Assembly (NCBI GenBank): GCA_910592205.1
Contig: CAJVPJ010000897.1
Coordinates: 1-14,862, forward strand
Origin: Paraglomus occultum
Lineage: Eukaryota > Glomeromycota > Glomeromycetes > Paraglomerales > Paraglomeraceae
Reading direction: 5' to 3'
Length of the DNA: 14,862 nucleotides
Under the pieces are notes generated by a model. That model was not told where the DNA came from. It worked only from the letters and a program-made list of their open reading frames with translations, and made no database searches. Positions 8,118-14,862 of this stretch are shown one piece after another. Within the stretch, counting starts at the first letter, position 1; each line of letters begins with the position of its first letter. Made by a program: the position numbers and the translations under genes.

Positions 8118-9267
8118 TCATACAATGTTTCATATAGACATATGATTATCGATCAATTCTGAATCTTGGTTGACGATACACGATGTGTCTTTTCGAAATA
8201 TAACTACTATTATTCATCACGAAAAGTCCGATTTTGTTTGTGAAAAAGTGAGGACGAGACCGATCCGGTCGAGAGTAGCTTTTCCCTTGACAATTTGAGG
8301 TTTTAACATTGAAAAATGACCGGTCTTGCTCAAACTCTTTATCTATCACGTAATCTGAATTTTATTATTTTTTTTGCCGGCATGTTGGCAGTATATTATC
8401 GGCTTCATACTACTCTAAAAAGAAACCATTTTCGTCGTGTAGCATTTTAAGGTACGGGTAACTGTAATACCACTTACCATTTTAGTATTATAACTATATT
8501 TGTGATATAGGGCTGCTAAAAGCAAAAGGATACGGAAACACTAGCATTGATATGTGCTGAATTGAAACAACTTTATTCATCTCTATTAAGAACCAACTAA
8601 CTGCAGTATATGGATGGGGAAGATCATATTTGTTAATTTTATACCACTGACCAGTTGTTTAAACTGTGATGATCACAACCTTCAGCACCACTGGGTAATT
8701 ATACGAGGCTCAAATAATGACGTCGCCCGCTTGTCATCAGAAGCTCCCTCCTATTTTGCCTCACATAGTCGTTCCTTTTCCTCCTCAAATTAATCCGAGA
8801 GATCTTATCATCAAACAAAACGAGAACGGCAAAAAGGCAGCTTTTGACTCTGTCGTACGTAATCAACGGATCAGTAGCCACGGGTGCGCCTAATAAAGAA
8901 AGTTGGTCGTTAATTGGCCTAATTTTTAATAAAGGATTTAATATCCCTTAGCTTTATTAATGATCTAGCCTGTGTTGGATATTTTCAAAGAGATACGTGC
9001 TTATGTTAGCAGATAATAAGCGTTGATCTCATAAAACGCCCACATACGAGAACAATAAATCCTATTCTGCAGAGATAGATACCTGTGAAGGAAAGAGACA
9101 GTAAATAACATGGTTCTGGAGTTAAAATGACTGCGCTGCCAGATCATCATACGTCCAAGGTTTGTGATACAAGAGTTGCCATGCGAATTACACGTCAAAA
9201 TATTTGGCATAAAATTTCAACCAATGAAGTTTCCACTAATTCGGGTTCCTACTTTTGAATACTTCAA
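8118..9267. repeat. Right copy of the CNNM upstream (spacer) region
   Basis: This is the homologue of 5446-6546 and lies between the minus-strand orphan pseudogene and the plus-strand CNNM gene. It must contain the CNNM promoter. Relative to the left copy it carries an extra segment at 8671-8837 and has 8838-9022 in the opposite orientation. The minus-strand frames at 8146-8349 and 9001-9210 do not keep their reading frame in the left copy, so I do not call them genes. The 234 bp between the orphan copy and this region (7884-8117) hold nothing I recognise beyond a putative promoter. Confidence 0.8.
8699..8889 (-). other. Possible relict exon in the spacer repeat
   Basis: On the minus strand a good acceptor (TTTCTTTATTAG) is followed by an open frame of 62 codons ending at TAA 8699-8701. 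It includes DPLITYDRVKSCLFAVLVLF and a following arginine-rich basic stretch. In the left copy (plus strand, from about 6283) the same acceptor and the first codons are kept in the same frame (DPFITYDRVN), and then similarity is cut off by the inversion breakpoint. Substitutions between the copies preserve D-P-x-I-T-Y-D-R-V. The preceding 100 nt begin at a shared GTATCT that could be a donor. The protein family is unknown to me. Confidence 0.35.
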
Positions 9268-11287
9268 ATGGCTTTACTTTATCGTCAGACGAGTATACAT
9301 GGATATTTAAAGGAAGATATGTCACCAGAAGAATTCTGGTTCAAACTTACATTGACTGTTGTATTGGTCCTTGTAGGTGGATTGTTTGCTGGTGAGAAAC
9401 GTTTATCAGGCGCTTAGACTATCAGATGGGATGAAAATTAATTGAATCTATTATTTCGTCATTCGTATAGGCTTAACGCTTGGCTTAGTACGTAAAAACA
9501 GCATGCACAGTCTCATAACCCAATTAATTTCGCAAATTTGATATATATTGTTCAATCTTTTTTTTCTATTTGGTAGATGAGCTTGGATGAAACAAATCTT
9601 CATATATTGGCCACTTCTGGTGATGCTAAACAGAGGTAATCCGAGTTTGGCATCGAAAACTGACGCTTTTAAACAAGTTTATCGAATGACCACATCATTT
9701 CGTTGCGTTGTTTAACAGAAAGTACGCTGCACGCATTCAGCCAATTCGCAAAAATGGACATCTGCTGCTCGTTACACTTCTCTTGGCTAATGTCGTCGTC
9801 AATGAAACATTGCCTATTATAATGGATGATTTAATCGGTGGAGGTTTAATTGCCATTCTGATATCGAGTGCTCTTATTGTCATATTTGGAGAAATCATAC
9901 CGCAGAGCATATGTTCTAGATTTGGGCTAGCTGTTGGTGCATTTTTTGCTTGGTATGTGTGGTCATCGAGTGCTCGGCTTTTGCCATCATGGATGTAACG
10001 TCATCTATTAACCATAAGTGATTTATTCGTAACAGGCCTGTTAAAATCTTTATTTGGATATGTGTAAGTTTTTTGTTGAATTGTATGGTTCTTCTCTTTG
10101 CATTTTTGCTAACGGAAACTTCTTTTAAATAGTTTCCTGTTGCATATCCAATAGCCTGCTTATTGGACTATCTGCTGGGTAAAAGTCACGGTTTAATATA
10201 TAAGCGCGCAGGCATGTATATTGAAAATCAGATCAGCGAACTTTAGTGCTTGTTGATAATTGTAATTGACGATTTCATCACAAACAAAAAATAGAACTCA
10301 AAGAGTTAATTCAATATCATGAGACATCAACTGAACGTGGAGGCGATCTTGTGTCGGATACTGTGACAATAATACAAGGGGCACTTGACTTGCAGGAGAA
10401 GACGGTCGAAGCTGCAATGACACCGATATCAGAAGCGTTCATGATGCCACATGATGCCGTCATTGACAGGAAAACTATGGAAGAGATTGCAATTAGAGGT
10501 CATTCAAGGATTCCCGTATATAAAGGATGGAGGGAAAACATCATCGGAGTCTTGTTGGTAAAGGTAACGCATCCAACAGTACATTATAACACTCGCGTGG
10601 CATGACCAACAAATGTTGTAAGTAGTCATCTTACGCTCCATGATGCATCTTTTATTTTTCTAGTCTTTTCTGCTTTACAATCCTGATGAAGGCAGGCCTC
10701 TTAATAGATTTTCGATATATCCAGTTCCACGTGTGAGAGCTGACGTTCCGTCGTTTGACATGCTAAATACGTTCCAAGAAGGACGGAGTCACATGGCGAT
10801 CGTCACATCCACTGATAATGGTGAACCCATTGGCATTATCACACTCGAAGATGTGTTGGAAGAATTAATTCAGGAGGAAATATACGATGAAACAGACGTA
10901 CGCGCTGGGCTGGCAATTCCATTGGCTAGTGGTGACCAAGTTATTCTGGCATCAAAGAGACGAAGAGCATCTGCTGACCAACATATTGTGGTAACGTGCG
11001 ACGACGGATCTAACGTACCCAGGAGAAATAGGTTCAAGAGTAGACCGGCACCTCCAAGATCAAGGACAGACCCTGGGTATGCTAGCAACAACGGAAATCA
11101 GCCGGCGGCACAGCCGGGGGAAGCAATGCTAGCAACTAGCCCGGGAGCACTAATCGATTGGGGCAATGGTCAGGCGTATCAAGGCAATGGTCAGGCGTAT
11201 CAAGGCAATGGTCAGGAGAATCAAGGCAATGGTCAGGAGTATCACGCGAGAGAAGAAGTTTTAAGTGAGCCAGATTTACGTGATTAA
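9268..11287 (+). CDS. MAM3: CNNM/Mam3-type membrane protein, DUF21 plus CBS pair
   Basis: Eight exons join in frame to 477 aa: 9268-9391, 9471-9487, 9577-9635, 9719-9952, 10036-10063, 10133-10211, 10295-10563, 10664-11287. The family comprises CNNM in animals, Mam3 in yeast and CorC in bacteria, linked to Mg2+ efflux and metal homeostasis; yeast Mam3 is vacuolar. The DUF21 membrane domain covers residues about 20-180, with [27 protein letters not shown] (91-99), FGEIIPQS (123-130) and [17 protein letters not shown] linker with KRAELKELI leads to two CBS domains: [10 protein letters not shown] to GVLLVK (about 217-270) and [11 protein letters not shown] to [20 protein letters not shown] (about 300-346). 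The tail (349-477) looks disordered and ends in glycine/glutamine repeats. An in-frame TGA at 9256-9258 precedes the ATG at 9268; the next ATG (9319, MSPEEFWF) is the more family-like start and cannot be excluded. Exons 2 (17 nt) and 5 (28 nt) are micro-exons. Very high confidence in family, moderate in exact start. Confidence 0.95.
10212..10294 (+). other. GC-AG intron of the CNNM gene
   Basis: Intron 6 begins GCATGT instead of GT and ends AAAAAATAG. Only this boundary gives the family-conserved Lys-Arg-Ala-Glu-Leu-Lys junction in frame (exon 6 ends in phase 1 with G, exon 7 starts AA CTC AAA). Confidence 0.8.
11162..11245 (+). repeat. Coding 21-bp minisatellite, four units
   Basis: Four tandem 21-bp units starting GGCAATGGTCAGG encode [21 protein letters not shown] and GNGQEYH at residues 437-464 of the CNNM-like protein. 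The first two units are identical and the others differ at a few bases, suggesting recent slippage or unequal exchange in the tail. Confidence 0.95.
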
Positions 11288-11440
11288 AAAGGTAAACACC
11301 GAAATATCAAATTTTTACATTCACGGCATTTTCGATTTGGGTTTTGGTTAGGGTTGTGTGATGGTAGAGTTGAATAAGTTATGTAATAGTAATTATAATG
11401 GGCTTATTTCGGGGTCTTTGTAATGATATTGTTCTGTACG

Positions 11441-11446
11441 AATAAA
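11441..11446 (+). terminator. Putative poly(A) signal of the CNNM gene
   Basis: AATAAA lies 153 nt after the CNNM stop codon and 51 nt before the stop codon of the convergent stress-protein gene. Confidence 0.45.
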
Positions 11447-11497
11447 CTTATGGTTGATAAGACGGGTAATCCAATACTTCTTGTAAACGGTTTTCCT

Positions 11498-12573
11498 TCA
11501 CCGGCTTGTACAGTCGTCTAATTTATCATGTGGTTTGACTATAACGACAGGGACCTTTATGTGTCTTGATACATATTCGCTTGTCGAGCTCAGTATCATC
11601 TACGTTCGACGGGTAGCATTTGTGTCTGTGTTAGTTATCTCGAACATAATGCGTACAATTTTGCGAGTATAAATAACAAGTATCGCGCGCGCAACATCAT
11701 TCACCTTTTGCAGTCCCTCCAAATCTCGACTTCCAATAACTAGCAAGTTAGTATCCGGGTGTTCAACTGTTATGTAATGCGTCAGGTTTTCGCCTACAGT
11801 GCCATATCCTTCAGACTGAACAAATGTATAGTTCACCCTTGGCTATAAAAAGAGCATGATTGAAAATAGGAAATTATCTCAAAAGTGTTTGTAACTAGTT
11901 ATTAGCGATTTTCTCTTTCTCTCTCTCTTTTTTCTTGTCCACTCACAGTCAACGTTTTAAACTTTTCCAAATATTTTTGCAATACTGCAACTGTCTCTTT
12001 TGCTTCAAGCTGGATATCAAGATTATTGGCTTTTTCAAGATTTGATCTATTGAATGCGAGAGTATTAGTTCATCGCAAGGTTTCGGTAATTTGTCTACTG
12101 AAAACAGTCTACATTGTTTGTTTCTTCCTCCCCCCGCCTTGGCGCGGATCTATTCAGAAAATCACTTACAGAAATGGAATATTCGTGCTTGGATTGAGGG
12201 CGATGATGTAAACCACGGTCAATGTAAATGGACACGAAAGACGTGAGCAGAGATCAAATGCAAAATTAACTGCATTATGAGATATTGGAGAGTTCTCGGC
12301 TGCTACGACGACTTTGTACGGGTTGCTACACAGTGGATGAGGAAAGAGTATTAGGCAAAGACGAGCAATTCGGGCTTGATTCTTGTATAAACAATTTACA
12401 ATAAATTATTTATATTACAATATAGTATATGTATACTTGCAGACAGAATTGACCATTAATTACTTCCCTCCCCCCCTCCCCTTCGATTTAGCCTAACGAT
12501 AACCTATATCAATCGTTCAATCAACCCTCTTGTTTATCATGAATTTTAATACGTACGTTTGTTCTTGAGACAT
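11498..12573 (-). CDS. Universal stress protein (UspA fold)
   Basis: Five exons join in frame to 170 aa: 12573-12557, 12325-12170, 12046-11947, 11842-11705 and 11599-11498. Exon 1 is only 17 nt (MSQEQ plus two bases). It is chosen because its GTACGT donor and the GTGTAG acceptor at 12326 restore the frame, and no ATG exists in frame upstream of exon 2. The fold is recognisable: first beta strand KVVVAAENSPISHNAV (about 9-24), a strand FTLTVVYIIALNP, a helix with LEAKETVAVLQKYLEKF, the motif NLLVIGSRDLEGLQKM (about 118-133), and the C-terminal SEYVSRHIKVPVVIVKP. ATP-binding UspA proteins carry G-2X-G-9X-G-(S/T) here. This one keeps the first glycine (123) but has Asp at 126 and Ser-Ser at 136-137, so nucleotide binding is probably lost or altered. 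Its role is likely cytosolic stress response; the partner is unknown. It converges with the CNNM gene and diverges from POP4. Confidence 0.9.
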
Positions 12574-12864
12574 TGGATTTTAAGTGAGATTGAAAAAAGC
12601 CTCAAACTTGCCTTTTTTAAAGAAACGTGATCGTGGATAGTCACATGCATACATAAATAATTCTGCAGAAAACTATGTATTATTGGTTAACTTATGGATG
12701 GTAAGTTTTTGGATGAATGAATTGTATAGACGATCAACTGGTCTTATACACGATGTTTATTAATATCAAGAGAGACGCGAAAGTAAGCTATATGCACCCT
12801 TACCGGACTACGTAAAACCTTCTCAGACGAGTAGTGAGGCAGGTATTCCCACTTTTTTCTTGTC
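12574..12864. promoter_or_regulatory. Shared intergenic region between the stress-protein gene and POP4
   Basis: These 291 bp separate two divergent start codons and must hold both promoters unless 5' exons lie outside. I see no clear TATA box or repeated operator-like motif. An AG-GTATTC donor-like site at 12842 could mark a 5' untranslated intron of POP4. Confidence 0.4.
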
Positions 12865-13664
12865 ATGTCATCGTCATTTGTTGTTTTTACTTGTATTGAT
12901 TTGGTAATTCTATGTAATCAGCAATCAAGTCAACCGGTTCTTCCGGATTTCATATTCGGACCTAATCCAACCAAGGATGCCTTGAAAGCATATTCAAAAC
13001 GAATAAAAAACAAAGTCATATTGCTAGATAATCCATTGAAAAGTTCGGATCAGACCAAAAAAAAGAAAGAGTTAAAGAAGAAGAAGCGAAAAAAGGGAGT
13101 CACTGCGAAAGAGAAGAGAGCATTAGGACTTTATGATATTCCAAAGAAATGTTGGAGGTATAGTTTGTGATTAATGTCTTCGCAGAGAATGAACGTCTCT
13201 TATATTTGGATGATTTGTGTAGGTACGAGCTGTTTGTGCCATTGCACGAGCTATGGACGCAATATATAAACGAGTTATATGGAACATCGAATTCGTTTGG
13301 GTTTGCGCAAAAGCTACTGAAAGCTGATTTGCATGGAGCTATTATGACAGGTGAAAATCGAATAAGAGTGTTGGCTCGCTCGCTACTCGAGAGGTCTCAT
13401 TTTAACCAATACTTCTTGTTTATAGTCTCTAAATCAAAGTGCGCATCATACATTGGCGTTTCTGGCATAATGATTCAGGAGACAGAGAACATGTTCAAGA
13501 TAATAACGTCTTCTGACGAGCTTAAAAATATTCCCAAGGGTCATAGTGTATTTACAGTGAACATACGCGATACTGTATTTAGCATTTATGGAAATCAATT
13601 CAGATGCAGAGCAGCTCTCAGAACAACGAAAAAATTTAAAAATAAACCGAGTATTGATTTGTGA
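12865..13664 (+). CDS. POP4: RNase P/MRP protein subunit Pop4 (Rpp29)
   Basis: Three exons (12865-13157, 13223-13350, 13426-13664) join to 219 aa, close to the 220 aa of human RPP29. The protein binds the catalytic RNA core of RNase P and RNase MRP in the nucleus and nucleolus, acting in tRNA 5' maturation and rRNA processing. Residues about 62-80 are a lysine-rich stretch, followed by the family signature LGLYDIPK, then YELFVPLHELWTQYI, KLLKADLHGAIM, SKSKCASYIGVSGI (the Sm-like barrel), QETENMFKIIT, VFTV, and the C-terminal FKNKPSIDL. The first intron is 65 nt, chosen because it restores the conserved W-R-Y-E-L-F-V-P junction. The second is 75 nt, in frame and free of stops. The first 20 residues (MSSSFVVFTC and following) are unusual for the family, so the true start could lie in an upstream exon joined near 12921. 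Confidence 0.93.
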
Positions 13665-13706
13665 AGGTCGATTACGGAAGTTATATTGTAATTGGGTTAA
13701 CATATG

Positions 13707-13712
13707 TTTATT
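13707..13712 (-). terminator. Putative poly(A) signal of MSRB
   Basis: TTTATT on the plus strand is AATAAA on the minus strand, 61 nt past the MSRB stop. It lies upstream of the POP4 signal, so the two convergent transcripts probably overlap. Confidence 0.4.
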
Positions 13713-13719
13713 ATAGATA

Positions 13720-13725
13720 AATAAA
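13720..13725 (+). terminator. Putative poly(A) signal of POP4
   Basis: AATAAA lies 55 nt after the POP4 stop codon, followed by more A/T-rich sequence. Confidence 0.5.
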
Positions 13726-13773
13726 ATACACTAGCTAGAAACTTTCATTACATAGACACTTTTACCGCTTTGT

Positions 13774-14591
13774 TTATTTATCCTCGCTATCATCGACGCT
13801 GCCATCTGGTCGTTCGAATTTGAGACTCAGACTGTTTACACAATGGCGTTCATCTGCCGGAGTATAATTGTATCCTTCCCCCTATTATAAAAAAGAAACA
13901 TGATTAATGGTCATGAAGAAAAGATGACGTTAAGTCGTTCACCTAGTCACCTGGAAAACATGACCAAGATGGCTGTCACAATTAGAGCAAGTAATCTCAG
14001 TCCTAATCCTCCCAAATGATGTATCCAAGTTACGATTCACAGCTCCTGCAAACCGATCATGGCATGAACGTCAACCTTTGCGGGGTACGTTTCTCAGAAA
14101 CTGTTCGACAAACCAACCTGGAACAGAGTCATAAAATGCGGGCCATCCACATCCCGAACTGAATTTATGAGACGATTCATATAGCCTGCTATGGCAAGCA
14201 GCACACAGATACACTCCTATGCGATGGTAAGACGTAATTAATTAATGAGCTGCGCCGCTTTGACATAATTCGAATACATTTTAACCCAAATGATGACATC
14301 GTCATAGCTCTTCCATCATGCACATACTTATCATTACTAACCGGTCTCGTTATGTTCATTGTACAGTCCAGTACCTCTGACTTCCGTCCCCTTCTCGCGG
14401 AGTATGTGATATCGTTGGGGTGACAATGTCTTGCGCCACTCTTCATTTGTCTTCTTGGCAGATATTGTTGATTCTTTAAGTGTACCAGACGTTCTCGAGA
14501 ATGTCCGACGATGAGTCCGCAAAGTAAAATCACGTCCAAGATAATTCCGTATAATCGTAAGAGTGGATCGGGAGACAGCGCGATGATACAT
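13774..14591 (-). CDS. msrB: Methionine-R-sulfoxide reductase (MsrB), probably mitochondrial
   Basis: Four exons (14591-14342, 14216-14118, 14045-13951, 13881-13774) join in frame to 183 aa. MsrB reduces the R epimer of methionine sulfoxide in proteins using a catalytic cysteine recycled by thioredoxin. The catalytic core starts at residue about 47 ([20 protein letters not shown]). Zinc ligands are C88/C91 (YLCAACH) and C136/C139 ([11 protein letters not shown]). The conserved [16 protein letters not shown] holds C106, a candidate resolving cysteine. The catalytic cysteine is C162 in [12 protein letters not shown]. Residues 1-40 are rich in Arg, Ser and Thr with a single acidic residue ([19 protein letters not shown]), consistent with a mitochondrial presequence. 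The tail after KFERPDG is acidic. Yeast has a mitochondrial counterpart, Mxr2. The overlapping frame at 14189-14608 is a shadow that reads through intron 1 in another phase. Confidence 0.95.
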
Positions 14592-14786
14592 TTGATAGGC
14601 GTTCTCAATTTACTGAATACTGTGTTACTATTTCACTTTTCAAGGCTTTTGAACCAATGAAACATCATCTACCGATCGATTTGTATTCCGTATTAACACA
14701 AGTTCAACGAAATTAAAACAAGAGAGAACGATCCAGAGAAACACGATATATTAACCTTAATCACGTGATCAACTCGGAAAATATTC

Positions 14787-14862
<76 letters not shown>
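14787..14862. repeat. (TAA)n microsatellite at the window edge
   Basis: About 25 uninterrupted TAA units run to the last base, so the total length is unknown. It lies about 200 bp upstream of the MSRB start codon. Confidence 0.98.

Noticed and set aside
11600-11836. Intronless 78-residue stress-protein fragment
   Set aside because: It is exon 4 read through into intron 4; splicing at 11704/11600 gives the expected C-terminus.
12026-12211. Plus-strand frame of 61 codons
   Set aside because: Antisense to exons 2 and 3 of the stress-protein gene.
13158-13185. Very short POP4 introns (23 or 28 nt) ending at 13185
   Set aside because: The 28-nt version breaks the frame; the 23-nt version keeps the frame but inserts about 12 residues that the family lacks. 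The 65-nt intron to 13222 restores the conserved junction.
14189-14608. Minus-strand frame of 139 codons overlapping MSRB exon 1
   Set aside because: It is a different phase of the same strand with no family signature; the MSRB frame has the complete catalytic domain.

Overview
The window is nuclear DNA of a eukaryote, most likely a fungus. It is AT-rich, and all four intact genes carry short GT-AG introns (about 50 to 270 nt), with one GC-AG intron. No rRNA, tRNA, CRISPR array or bacterial operon is visible. The four gene products are a CNNM/Mam3-type membrane protein, a universal stress protein, the RNase P/MRP subunit Pop4 and a methionine-R-sulfoxide reductase, and their sequences read as fungal. 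The repeat-rich, duplicated left half would suit an early-diverging lineage such as Mucoromycota or Glomeromycotina. That placement is inference from memory of protein families, not from a search.

The left two thirds (1 to about 9270) is a decayed tandem duplication. An asparagine-rich orphan gene on the minus strand (1-522, running off the left edge) is followed by about 1.3 kb of repeat-bearing non-coding DNA and a 947-bp Tc1/mariner element (1793-2739) with perfect terminal inverted repeats and a crippled transposase. About 1.45 kb follows with no recognisable gene, then a broken copy of the CNNM gene (4197-5442). That copy is split by a 778-nt insertion carrying a minus-strand fragment of mitochondrial ribosomal protein L15. 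Next come a copy of the CNNM upstream region (5446-6546), a 196-bp MITE with TA target-site duplications, a frameshifted second copy of the orphan gene (7363-7883), and a second copy of the CNNM upstream region (8118-9267).

The right third is compact and intact. It holds the CNNM/Mam3-like gene (+, 8 exons, 9268-11287), a universal stress protein (-, 5 exons, 11498-12573), POP4 (+, 3 exons, 12865-13664), MSRB (-, 4 exons, 13774-14591) and a (TAA)n microsatellite at the right edge. Transcription alternates: CNNM and USP converge, USP and POP4 diverge, POP4 and MSRB converge with about 110 bp between stop codons.

The genes do not form a pathway. The main story is a duplicated [orphan gene - spacer - CNNM] unit with reciprocal loss: on the left the orphan gene is open and the CNNM copy is dead, on the right the CNNM gene is intact and the orphan copy is frameshifted. 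I rebuilt gene models by joining exons by eye; each joined model stays in frame from ATG to stop.
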